Shown here: positions 13,916-21,413 of the stretch, piece by piece
Position numbering within the stretch: the first letter of the stretch is position 1
Layout: every line of letters begins with the position of its first letter
NCBI GenBank assembly: GCA_017379075.1
Contig: JAFNXL010000070.1
Coordinates: 1-52,712, forward strand
Length of the DNA stretch: 52,712 bases
From: Bacteroidaceae bacterium
GTDB lineage: Bacteria > Bacteroidota > Bacteroidia > Bacteroidales > Bacteroidaceae
Direction of reading: 5' to 3'
Program-made: the position numbers and the translations under genes
Notes under the pieces: generated by a model
Databases searched by the model: none
Seen by the model: only the letters and a program-made list of their open reading frames with translations
Told to the model about the DNA's origin: nothing

Positions 13916-15340
13916 ATGTCAAGAAAGAAAAAAGCTCTACCCCTTTTTGAGGCCGTGGAAATCACTCAAGTGGCAGCAGAAGGCAAAGCGCTGGTGCGCA
14001 TTAATGACCTGGTAGTATTCGTTCCCTATGTGGTTCCTGGCGATGTGGTGGACCTTCAGCTCACACGAAAAAAACATAGCTATGCCGAAGCGGTGGCTGT
14101 AAAATTCCACAAATACAGCGAGCGCAGAACAAGCGCTTTCTGTCCCCATTTCGGAGTGTGCGGCGGATGCAAGTGGCAGATTCTCCCTTATGAAGACCAG
14201 ATTGCATACAAGCAACAGCAAGTAATGGACCAACTGACACGCATCGGCAAGGTTGAACTGCCCGAATGCTCCCCCATCCTGGGTTCCGCAAAGACGCAGG
14301 CTTACCGAAACAAGGTGGAATTCGGATTTGCCAACAAACGCTGGCTCACATCAGAAGAAATTGCCAGTGGCGTACGCTACGAACATCCAGAAGCCGTGGG
14401 TTACCACACCTCGGGTTCGTTTGACAAGATTCTTCCCATTGAGGAATGCCATCTGATGGACGATGTAAACAACACCATCCGAAACGGCATTCGTGACTAT
14501 GCATACGAAAACGGACTTTCTTTCTATGACCAGCGTGAACACACAGGCCTGCTTCGTGGCATGATGTTACGTCTTAGCAACACCGGCGAGCTGATGCTGT
14601 TAATGCAGTTCTGCATCATGGACGATAAGGAGCAGCAACAGGCTGATGCCATGCTGCAATGGATTAGCGACAATTACAAACAGATAAGCAGCCTGCTTTG
14701 GGTGAACAACCAAAAGTTCAACGACACCTTTGGCGACTTGCCCGTGCATTGCTTCCGTGGAACAGACCACATATTCTTGGAAATGGAAGGACTGCGTTTC
14801 AAAGTAGGCCCGAAGAGTTTCTACCAGACCAACACCGACCAGGCATACGAGCTGTACAAGGTTGCACGCAACTTTGCCGGACTAACAGGAAACGAACTGG
14901 TTTACGACCTGTATACAGGAACCGGCACCATTGCCAACTTTGTATCGCGCCAAGCACGCCAGGTAATCGGTATTGAATATGTACCCGAAGCCATTGAAGA
15001 TGCAAAAGTAAACAGCGAGATAAACAATATACATAACACAATGTTTTACGCTGGTGATATGAAAGACATTCTAAACCAAGACTTCATCATGCGTCACGGT
15101 GCTCCCGATGTCATCATCACCGACCCCCCAAGAGCCGGAATGCACAAGGATGTGATAGACGCCATCCTGTTTGCCAACGCACGAAAAATAGTATATGTAA
15201 GTTGCAACCCTTCCACCCAGGCACGTGACATCCAACTACTGGACGCTAACTACCGCGTAACGCGCATTCAGCCCGTAGACATGTTCCCGCACACCCAGCA
15301 CGTAGAAAACGTGGTGCTTCTGGAACGTCGCGAAGAATAA
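13916..15340 (+). CDS. rlmD: 23S rRNA (uracil-C5)-methyltransferase, RlmD type
   Basis: SAM-dependent enzyme that makes 5-methyluridine in 23S rRNA (U1939 in Escherichia coli). I use the ATG at 13916, giving 474 residues; the frame extends two codons to a TTG. The N-terminal TRAM RNA-binding domain covers about residues 10-70. Iron-sulfur ligands Cys76, Cys82 and Cys85 lie in CPHFGVCGGC. The methyltransferase domain has the SAM loop VYDLYTGTGTIANF, DPPRAGMH and the catalytic Cys in VYVSCNPSTQARD. Members of this COG2265 family also include RlmCD and TrmA-like enzymes, so the exact target base is inferred. nadE follows after 30 bp. Confidence 0.9.
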   Translation: MSRKKKALPLFEAVEITQVAAEGKALVRINDLVVFVPYVVPGDVVDLQLTRKKHSYAEAVAVKFHKYSERRTSAFCPHFGVCGGCKWQILPYEDQIAYKQQQVMDQLTRIGKVELPECSPILGSAKTQAYRNKVEFGFANKRWLTSEEIASGVRYEHPEAVGYHTSGSFDKILPIEECHLMDDVNNTIRNGIRDYAYENGLSFYDQREHTGLLRGMMLRLSNTGELMLLMQFCIMDDKEQQQADAMLQWISDNYKQISSLLWVNNQKFNDTFGDLPVHCFRGTDHIFLEMEGLRFKVGPKSFYQTNTDQAYELYKVARNFAGLTGNELVYDLYTGTGTIANFVSRQARQVIGIEYVPEAIEDAKVNSEINNIHNTMFYAGDMKDILNQDFIMRHGAPDVIITDPPRAGMHKDVIDAILFANARKIVYVSCNPSTQARDIQLLDANYRVTRIQPVDMFPHTQHVENVVLLERREE

Positions 15341-15370
15341 TCCTTTCCCCCAACCAACACATTCTGTACT

Positions 15371-17311
15371 ATGAACAAGAATTTCGGATTCGTCAAGGTG
15401 GCAACTGCCGTACCTCGCGTACGTGTGGCTGACTGCGCCTATAATTTGCAGCAGATGCTTGACCTCATCGCACAGGCCGAAGAGGAACGTGCGGCGGTAG
15501 TCTGCTTCCCCGAACTCAGCGTAACGGCATATACTTGCCTGGACCTCTTCAACCAGCAAGTGCTGCTGGAGGCAGCCGAACAGGCCGTGAAAGACCTGCT
15601 CTCCTATAGCACGGGGACAGATACAATTATTATCGTGGGAACCCCTGTGACACACGCCTGCACGGTGCTCGATTGCGCCGCCGTGATACAGGACGGAAAA
15701 CTCCTCGGACTGGTAGGCAAGAAGCATCTCTGCACCCATGACGGATGCTCAGAAAACCGTTGGTTCACATCCGTTGATGAAGTTCCTGAAGGCCGCATTT
15801 GTTTCGCCGGCCAACAAACAGAATTGTGCGCCAGCCAAGTCTTCCGCACTCCACAATTTACCTTCGGCGTAGAAATAGGCCATGATCTTTGGTCGCCCAT
15901 CCCTCCCAGCACACTGCTTTGCATGAGAGGCGCGGAAATCATTTTCAACCTGAGCGCAGACAACGCGCAAAGCGGAAAGGACGCATACATACAACAACTT
16001 GCGGCGCAACAAAGCGCCCGATGCCATGCCGCCTATGTGCTTTCCGGCTGCGGTTATGGCGAAAGCACACAGGACATGGTTTTTCCCGGAAGCGCGCTTG
16101 TTTTCGAAAACGGTAAACTGCTTGCACAGGGTAAAAAGTTCAGCATGGAACCCCAACTAATATGCACAGAAATTGATGTGGAGTGCATAAGAAACATGCG
16201 AAGAAACAATAAAACCTTTACTTCATCATCCGCTGTTTATCGCACTGATAACGTGAAGGAAACGCAGATTGATAAGATTATTGAATTCAGCACAAAAGAA
16301 AGCCGTCTGAACCGACCCGTAGACGCACAGCCCTTCATTCCGCAAGGAGCATTGCTGAACGAAAGATGCAAAGAGATTTTCCGCATCCAGGCTCTCGGAC
16401 TGGCTCGCCGAGTGGAACACACCCGAGCCAAAAGTATGGTCATTGGCATCAGCGGCGGACTGGACAGCACGCTGGCGCTTCTGGTATGCGCACAAGCCTG
16501 CGACCTACTCCGGATGCCACGCCAATCGATTGTGGGCGTCACCATGCCCGGATTCGGCACTACTGACCGCACTTACACTAACGCGCTCGAACTGATGAAA
16601 GGCCTGGGCATCACCATGCGTGAGATTCCCATCAGAGAGGCATGTCTGCAACATTTCAGCGACATTGGCCACGATGTGTCCGTGCATGACGTCACCTATG
16701 AGAACAGCCAGGCACGCGAACGCACACAGATTCTGATGGACGTGGCCAACCAGTCATCTGGGTTCGTTGTCGGCACCGGCGACCTCAGCGAACTGGCGCT
16801 CGGATGGGCCACCTACAACGGCGACCACATGAGCATGTACGGTGTAAACGCTTCTGTGCCCAAAACCTTTGTGCGCCACCTTGTCACATGGATTGCGGGA
16901 CAGGAAGCCTACAAATCCGTGCGTTCCGCACTGCTGGACATCGTGGACACCCCTATCAGCCCCGAACTGATTCCTGCAGACGAAGCAGGAAACATCAAGC
17001 AGAAGACAGAAAACCTTGTGGGGCCATACGAACTGCACGACTTTTTCCTGTACAATCTCCTGCGCCTCAGATTCGGTCCTGCCAAGATTATGTATCTGGC
17101 ACGCCACGCCTTTGCAGGACAATATACGGACGACGTGATTCGCCACTGGCTGCAGACCTTCTGCCGCCGCTTCTTCCAACAGCAGTTCAAGCGTTCCTGC
17201 CTGCCTGACGGGCCGAAGGTGGGAAGCTGCTCGCTCAGCCCCAGAGGCGACTGGCAGATGCCATCGGACGCCATGGGAACATTATGGCAAGAGCAGGCAG
17301 CAGACAGATAG
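15371..17311 (+). CDS. nadE: NAD+ synthetase with degenerate glutaminase domain
   Basis: Last step of NAD synthesis, amidating deamido-NAD with ATP. The 646-residue protein has the two-domain glutamine-dependent layout: nitrilase-type glutaminase (about 1-275) and synthetase (about 335-640). The synthetase half is intact, with the ATP loop SGGLDS (361-366), TDRTYTNAL and GTGDLSELALGWATYNGDH. The glutaminase half keeps Glu48 (FPELS) and Lys117 (GLVGKK). At the nucleophile position, where the family reads VEICEDLW, this protein reads VEIGHDLW, so the catalytic Cys is Gly170 (codon GGC, bases 15878-15880). The segment around Lys117 is also divergent. The enzyme may therefore depend on free ammonia. 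It follows rlmD in one transcript. Confidence 0.93.
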   Translation: MNKNFGFVKVATAVPRVRVADCAYNLQQMLDLIAQAEEERAAVVCFPELSVTAYTCLDLFNQQVLLEAAEQAVKDLLSYSTGTDTIIIVGTPVTHACTVLDCAAVIQDGKLLGLVGKKHLCTHDGCSENRWFTSVDEVPEGRICFAGQQTELCASQVFRTPQFTFGVEIGHDLWSPIPPSTLLCMRGAEIIFNLSADNAQSGKDAYIQQLAAQQSARCHAAYVLSGCGYGESTQDMVFPGSALVFENGKLLAQGKKFSMEPQLICTEIDVECIRNMRRNNKTFTSSSAVYRTDNVKETQIDKIIEFSTKESRLNRPVDAQPFIPQGALLNERCKEIFRIQALGLARRVEHTRAKSMVIGISGGLDSTLALLVCAQACDLLRMPRQSIVGVTMPGFGTTDRTYTNALELMKGLGITMREIPIREACLQHFSDIGHDVSVHDVTYENSQARERTQILMDVANQSSGFVVGTGDLSELALGWATYNGDHMSMYGVNASVPKTFVRHLVTWIAGQEAYKSVRSALLDIVDTPISPELIPADEAGNIKQKTENLVGPYELHDFFLYNLLRLRFGPAKIMYLARHAFAGQYTDDVIRHWLQTFCRRFFQQQFKRSCLPDGPKVGSCSLSPRGDWQMPSDAMGTLWQEQAADR

Positions 17312-17717
17312 TCAAAACCAACAAACAAGCAACGGCCACCACCAAAACGGCCGGAAAGATGCTTTCCACGAGCTAGGACAGTGTTTTTCCGGCCGTAATT
17401 TTTTGTTTTCGGAAAAACACACCGCCAAACAACATGAAAAATCAATTTTACAGGTCAAAAATCCATCTCGCAATAGCGCAGGGCCAATTTTACGAGTGTA
17501 AAATCCATTTTTCAACCCTTTAAGGGATGTTCTAAAAATTATGCCGCGTTGATTTTCGTTCTATTTACTTGTGTGCTTTTGTAAGTTGAAGAAGGAACAT
17601 AACGAGCTATGTGACTAATGAAACTTGACAAAATGACACAGGTAAAAGAAGAAAAGCGGCCGAAACTGAGAACAGCAGAATAGGTAAAACTTAAAATCAG
17701 AATTTTTAGAACGTCCC
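17312..17717. other. Gene-free stretch between nadE and umuC
   Basis: It holds the nadE terminator, then about 110 bp of AT-rich sequence with no recognisable signal, then the MITE-like element at 17521-17720. No coding region is credible. Confidence 0.7.
17347..17405 (+). terminator. Terminator of rlmD-nadE
   Basis: ACGGCCGGAAA at 17347-17357 pairs with TTTCCGGCCGT at 17386-17396, followed by AATTTTTTG. The loop is long (28 nt), but the 11-bp stem is strong. Confidence 0.8.
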
Positions 17718-17720
17718 TTA
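17521..17720. mobile_element. MITE-like element with 18-bp terminal inverted repeats
   Basis: AGGGATGTTCTAAAAATT at 17523-17540 and AATTTTTAGAACGTCCCT at 17701-17718 are inverted copies with one mismatch. Both ends are flanked by TA, which fits a 2-bp target duplication as made by IS630/Tc1-type or some IS5-type transposases. The 196-bp interior codes for nothing recognisable. The right end meets umuC: the umuC stop codon is formed by the last base of the element plus the flanking TA. No parent transposase is present in the window. Confidence 0.7.
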
Positions 17721-18986
17721 AATCTTAACCGTAAGGATTTCGTTGATATTTGTAAGGTAATCGGGGCTGCGGAATTCGCTTTTCACATGCCAGTCGCGTT
17801 TCTGGTTGTCCTCCACCACCAGGCTGACGGTTTTCGGGCCGTAGCGGCAGTTCAGAGCGTCGATAGCCTTCATCAGCGCCATGCGTTGCGGGCGATTGGG
17901 GATGGAGTCGAACAAATCCTGCTGCACGGAATCGGAAGGGCTGATTCGTCCAAGCACAACGCCGGTCTTCTTGTATTGTATGCCCGGCTTGTACATCCGC
18001 TCAAGCATCCTCAGGGCAGACGCCGTGATTTCCAAGCTGTCAGATGTGGGCGTAATGAAAAAGGCGGTGTCTGCGTTTTCGTATTGCTCCTGGTCGTCGC
18101 GGAAACGGTTGCTGCAAAGGAACACCGTGACGGAAGAGGCCACCGCCTGCTGAGCGCGGAGCTTGTTGGCGCAACTGAACGCAAAGCTGGCTACGGATGC
18201 CTTGAGAGAAGCCAAGTCCTCCACGTTCCGGGCGAAGCTGTGGCTGGTGCAGATGCTCTGGTTGCGCACCACCTCCGAGGTGTCTATGCAAGGAACGCCG
18301 TTCAGTTCCAGCCAGGTGCAGTATCCGTTCTTCTGCAAATGCGACTTCACCCAGGAAGCGCTCTTGTCGGCAAGCGCAAGCGGAGTAGGCACGCCATAAA
18401 GGTTCAGTTTCTCTCTCGTGCGGCGCCCAACGCCCCATATATCCGAAAGCGGGAGCATCGACAAGGCCTTCCGTCGCTTTTCTTCGGTGTCAATCATACA
18501 CACGCCCTGGTATCCGGCATGCCGCTTTGCAAAAAGGCTTCCCGCCTTGGCCAACGTCTTGGTAGGCGCAATGCCGACGCTCACGGGAATGTCCGTGTAA
18601 AGGGCAATCTTCCGCGCAATGCCGCGCATGAATTCGGCAAGGTCATACAGTCTTTCATATCCGTCCAAGCAACAGAAACTCTCGTCAATGCTGTAGTTCT
18701 CCACATGCGCCACCGATTTGCGCAGAATCTGCACAATGCGCCTGCTCATGGCCGCATAAAGCCTCATGTTGCCCGAGAAAACCCTCACATCGTTCCTTTC
18801 CACAATATCCTTAACCTTGAACACGGGGTCGCCGCGGCGTATCCCAAGCGCCTTCGCCTCGGGGGTGAGCGCAACCACGCACCCGTCGTTGCTGGAAAGC
18901 ACACACACGGGCTTGCCGGAAAGACCGGGATGGAAAACCTTCTCCACCGCACAGAAGAAGCTGTTGCAATCTATCAAAGCATACAT
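17718..18986 (-). CDS. umuC: Y-family translesion DNA polymerase, UmuC type
   Basis: Error-prone polymerase subunit for replication past DNA damage. The chosen ATG at 18986 gives 422 residues, the normal UmuC size, opening MYALIDCNSFF; the longer frame adds 26 residues that overlap the umuD end. Catalytic acids are Asp6 in LIDCNSFFCAVE and the Asp/Glu pair in YSIDESF. The helix-hairpin-helix region has LPLSDIWGVGRRTREKL and the C-terminus a UmuC-type little finger. It sits 22 bp after umuD, so the two are an operon. The stop codon is made at the junction with the MITE-like element; the C-terminus (EILTVKI) looks near its natural end, so little seems to have been lost. Confidence 0.93.
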   Translation of the reverse strand: MYALIDCNSFFCAVEKVFHPGLSGKPVCVLSSNDGCVVALTPEAKALGIRRGDPVFKVKDIVERNDVRVFSGNMRLYAAMSRRIVQILRKSVAHVENYSIDESFCCLDGYERLYDLAEFMRGIARKIALYTDIPVSVGIAPTKTLAKAGSLFAKRHAGYQGVCMIDTEEKRRKALSMLPLSDIWGVGRRTREKLNLYGVPTPLALADKSASWVKSHLQKNGYCTWLELNGVPCIDTSEVVRNQSICTSHSFARNVEDLASLKASVASFAFSCANKLRAQQAVASSVTVFLCSNRFRDDQEQYENADTAFFITPTSDSLEITASALRMLERMYKPGIQYKKTGVVLGRISPSDSVQQDLFDSIPNRPQRMALMKAIDALNCRYGPKTVSLVVEDNQKRDWHVKSEFRSPDYLTNINEILTVKI

Positions 18987-19008
18987 AGTCCGTCTCGCTC
19001 CATATACC

Positions 19009-19632
19009 TCATTCCGAGGGTTTGTGAATGATATAAGTGACCGTTCCCCAGATGCGGAACTCATCTTCGGCTGTCACTCTGATTTCCGGGAAATCGGGAT
19101 TGGCAGGCACAAGAAAGCCCACTCCGTCCCTCATGACAAAATGCTTGAGGGTGTATTCGCCGTTGAATTCGCAGACCGCCACCTGCCTTTCCGTGGGGTT
19201 GCGGTTGCTCTTGTCCACAATGACAATATCGCCCGAGCGGATTCCGGCATCCCTCATCGAATGCCCCTCCACACGGATAAGATAGGACGATTCGGGATGC
19301 GGACAAAGCATGCGCAGCAGGTCTATGTCTTGCGCACGCTCATCATTGTCAAGCGGTACAGGAAATCCGGCCACAATCCCGATGTCGAAGAACGGAAGGC
19401 TGGCATTTTTCAGCCGGGATGCCGAAAACACACTTCCCCACTCAAGCCGGGGCAAATCCTCCAGCATGACCCTCTGTATGCAAGACTTTATAAAGTCGGT
19501 CTTGTTCTCTTTCCCTTCTATAAACCTCGCCATGACATCAGAAGCCCTAAAAGTGAACAGCCTGCTGTCTGTACGGGGTCGGCCAGCACCTTTTCGGGCT
19601 CCACCCCTCCTATTCTTGCTTTCATCATCCAT
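19009..19632 (-). CDS. umuD: UmuD-like S24 peptidase with N-terminal DNA-binding segment
   Basis: Self-cleaving partner of UmuC. The ATG at 19632 gives 207 residues, longer than the roughly 140 of Escherichia coli UmuD. The C-terminal S24 domain has the nucleophile Ser125 (EGHSMRDAGI) and general base Lys163 (GEYTLKHF). The probable cleavage site is Ala88-Gly89 in GIVAGFPVP, aligning with the Cys-Gly site of UmuD. The extra N-terminal 80 residues are basic (RRGGARKGAGRP) followed by a helical segment with FTFRASDVMARFI and ENKTDFIKSCIQRVM, which looks like a ribbon-helix-helix or similar DNA-binding unit. So it may join repressor and UmuD functions, cleavage releasing both. That is inference. 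Confidence 0.88.
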   Translation of the reverse strand: MDDESKNRRGGARKGAGRPRTDSRLFTFRASDVMARFIEGKENKTDFIKSCIQRVMLEDLPRLEWGSVFSASRLKNASLPFFDIGIVAGFPVPLDNDERAQDIDLLRMLCPHPESSYLIRVEGHSMRDAGIRSGDIVIVDKSNRNPTERQVAVCEFNGEYTLKHFVMRDGVGFLVPANPDFPEIRVTAEDEFRIWGTVTYIIHKPSE

Positions 19633-19659
19633 AATCTCACCTTTTTTGCTTTCACAAGG

Positions 19660-19667
19660 CAAAATTA
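19660..19667 (-). promoter_or_regulatory. -7 element and possible operator of umuDC
   Basis: The minus strand reads TAATTTTG, matching TAnnTTTG, 27 bp before the umuD ATG, with no good -33 box. An ATTAC/GTAAT inverted repeat (19664-19668 and 19687-19691) overlaps it and could be an operator. The leader would be short. Confidence 0.5.
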
Positions 19668-19758
19668 CACATAATTTTTGATATTTGTAATACATTTATC
19701 AAACAAAAAGCAGAGGAAACATCTGCTTTGAAGAAGAGACCAAGAGAAATCGGACAAA

Positions 19759-20466
19759 TCAATGGAAATCCACAACGTTGCAAAAGGCTTCGTAGGATTT
19801 CTCTATGCGTGAGAGTTCAAAAGGCTGCAAACGCAGGGAAAAGGTGCCTTTCAATTCTTCAAGGCCATATATGGACTTTATGAGGCTGGCCACATTGAAG
19901 GAAAACGAATCGCCTCGGGAGATAATAAAATATCCCACGCGTAGAAGAAAAGCGCGGTCCTGTTCGACATAATGCAAAGACTGGAGCAAGATAAAAGCCG
20001 TAACCTTGTTGAACGACTTCAGCAGGAAGGGAATCCAGGAAGACATCTCGTCGTAGCCCAAAACTGTAAACAAATGACGGACAGATTGTACTTGTTCCAA
20101 CATTGGAATCAGGGTCTGCACAGTCTTCTGAGCGTCAATAGGCGACGATTTCAACTCCATGGCGGCATTGTTGAAGCCCTGGTCATAGAGAGAAAAGCGC
20201 CCTTGCTTCATGCCTTCTATAAAAGACTTCAGCATGGTTACTAAAAAAGCTTTTGAATCGTAACGGACAAGGACAATGAAAAGCTCCCAGAAGGAATCTG
20301 GCTGCAATGACACACCTATTCGCTCGCCCAAAACATAGCCGGCCGTGCGGTATTGCGAATTGGAAAGATCATCAAGAAATGCTGTAAGACCAACATAATC
20401 CTTTTGTTCAACAAGCAGCGATAACTTTTTGAACAATACGGAGTTGAAATGTACATCTTTTCCCAT
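19759..20466 (-). CDS. Conserved hypothetical protein
   Basis: Unrecognised soluble protein of 235 residues, apparently all alpha-helical, with repeated patterns of helices such as LFKKLSLLVEQKDYVGLTAF and LIPMLEQVQSVRHLFTVLG. It has no signal peptide, no membrane segment and no catalytic motif that I can name. The fold may be a helical-repeat scaffold. The ATG at 20466 is the first in frame. The gene starts 19 bp after a perfect 26-bp palindrome ending the SRP RNA and tRNA transcription unit, and no separate promoter is visible between them, so it may be expressed by read-through. Confidence 0.8.
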   Translation of the reverse strand: MGKDVHFNSVLFKKLSLLVEQKDYVGLTAFLDDLSNSQYRTAGYVLGERIGVSLQPDSFWELFIVLVRYDSKAFLVTMLKSFIEGMKQGRFSLYDQGFNNAAMELKSSPIDAQKTVQTLIPMLEQVQSVRHLFTVLGYDEMSSWIPFLLKSFNKVTAFILLQSLHYVEQDRAFLLRVGYFIISRGDSFSFNVASLIKSIYGLEELKGTFSLRLQPFELSRIEKSYEAFCNVVDFH

Positions 20467-20485
20467 GTGACTTACTGATAAAAAT

Positions 20486-20511
20486 AAAAGCGAAACCTAG
20501 GTTTCGCTTTT
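20486..20511 (-). terminator. Perfect palindromic terminator after tRNA-Thr(UGU)
   Basis: AAAAGCGAAACCT followed at once by AGGTTTCGCTTTT is a perfect 26-bp palindrome. On the minus strand it ends in CTTTTATTTTT. It lies between the tRNA and the hypothetical gene at 19759-20466. Confidence 0.85.
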
Positions 20512-20516
20512 TCTTG

Positions 20517-20590
20517 AGCCTCTTGTCGGATTCGAACCAACGACCCCGAGATTACAAATCACGTGCTCTGGCCAACTGAGCTAAAGAGGC
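20517..20590 (-). tRNA. tRNA-Thr (anticodon UGU)
   Basis: A 74-nt cloverleaf on the minus strand. The acceptor GCCTCTT pairs with AAGAGGC, the D arm has GCTCAGTTGGCCAGAGC, the anticodon loop TTTGTAA carries TGT, and the T arm has GGTTCGAATCC. It reads ACA and likely other threonine codons. As I fold it, the anticodon stem (CGTGA/TCTCG) has one T-T mismatch in the middle. It lies 4 bp downstream of the SRP RNA, so both come from one promoter. Confidence 0.94.
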
Positions 20591-20594
20591 GGGT

Positions 20595-20690
20595 GGGAAA
20601 GCTACCTGCATCGCGCCGCTACAACCAAGTACCCTTGCTGCGATCAAGCCCTGGGGGATTCCGAGGGAGCATGCCGTACAGGACTTTCCC
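20595..20690 (-). ncRNA. ffs: Bacterial small SRP RNA (4.5S)
   Basis: RNA of the signal recognition particle, which with Ffh targets membrane proteins. The minus-strand transcript begins GGGAAAG and ends CTTTCCC, which pair. The tip carries CCCCCAGGGC - TTGATC - GCAGCAAGGG, matching the conserved asymmetric loop (CAGG opposite AGCA) of the SRP tip, with a six-base TTGATC loop in place of the usual GNAR tetraloop. The length of about 96 nt fits the small bacterial form. A perfect promoter precedes it, and tRNA-Thr(UGU) follows. Ends are estimated from the pairing. Confidence 0.85.
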
Positions 20691-20702
20691 GTTTTTGCGC
20701 TG

Positions 20703-20734
20703 CAAAGGTAATACATTTCATTGATTCGGACAAA
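20703..20734 (-). promoter_or_regulatory. Promoter of ffs and tRNA-Thr(UGU)
   Basis: On the minus strand TTTG, a 20-base spacer and TACCTTTG match consensus exactly. The -7 element ends about 12 bases before the SRP RNA pairing starts. Confidence 0.88.
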
Positions 20735-20780
20735 TATTTACTCGATTTTTTCTTCCGTTATGATTTTATTGCTCGCGAAC

Positions 20781-20811
20781 TTTATTTATATATAAAAAAG
20801 GCGTAAATTTG
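20781..20811 (+). promoter_or_regulatory. Promoter of the ten-gene plus-strand run
   Basis: TTTA at 20781-20784, a 19-base spacer and TAAATTTG at 20804-20811, 23 bp before the DUF4199 start. No other clear promoter is visible between here and the terminator at 30104. Confidence 0.7.
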
Positions 20812-20834
20812 CGTGAATTTTTACACGGACATAA

Positions 20835-21389
20835 ATGACAAACGCAATATTTGACCGCAGCCATGCCCTCACCATCGCATCACAGAATGGAATTCGCCTG
20901 GGGGTGATATGGCTTGCCAGTTTCGGTTGCACCATGTATGCCATGGACGTTCCTTTCCTGGGAACACTGGGCAATTTTCTCGGTCTTTTTTCCATCCTAA
21001 TGGGTTCCCGCATGATACGTGCATACCGCACCGGGATATACAACCTTTCGTGGCTGCAAAGTTTTTGGTTTGCGCTGACATGCTTTCTCAATGCAGCGCT
21101 GATAACCACATTGGGACAATACATATACTTTGCATTTTTGGACAAAGGGCATTTTCTGAACACTATCAGCACACTTTTCCAGAACCCGTTGTATGCAGAA
21201 ACAATGAAACAGAACTTTCCAGAAATAAGCATGGACACCATGCTGGAAACATTGGCGGCTATGAATACCAGGGCCATCATCGTACAGCTCCTGTTCATGA
21301 ATGTCATGGCCACCGGAATCTGCGCCCTGCTGAGTTCCCTTTTCGGCGGTTTTGGAAAGACAAATTCTCAACCAGAAGTAAAATCATAA
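20835..21389 (+). CDS. DUF4199 family membrane protein
   Basis: A 184-residue membrane protein with about four hydrophobic segments. The pattern GIRLGVIWLASFG near the start, the loop LMGSRMIRAYRTG and the later helix NVMATGICALLSSLFGGF fit DUF4199, a Bacteroidota family of unknown function that often sits just upstream of a family 2 glycosyltransferase, as it does here (24 bp gap). The start is the first ATG after the promoter, with a short leader. Confidence 0.85.
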   Translation: MTNAIFDRSHALTIASQNGIRLGVIWLASFGCTMYAMDVPFLGTLGNFLGLFSILMGSRMIRAYRTGIYNLSWLQSFWFALTCFLNAALITTLGQYIYFAFLDKGHFLNTISTLFQNPLYAETMKQNFPEISMDTMLETLAAMNTRAIIVQLLFMNVMATGICALLSSLFGGFGKTNSQPEVKS

Positions 21390-21413
21390 AAACAAACACA
21401 TAGACAACACACA

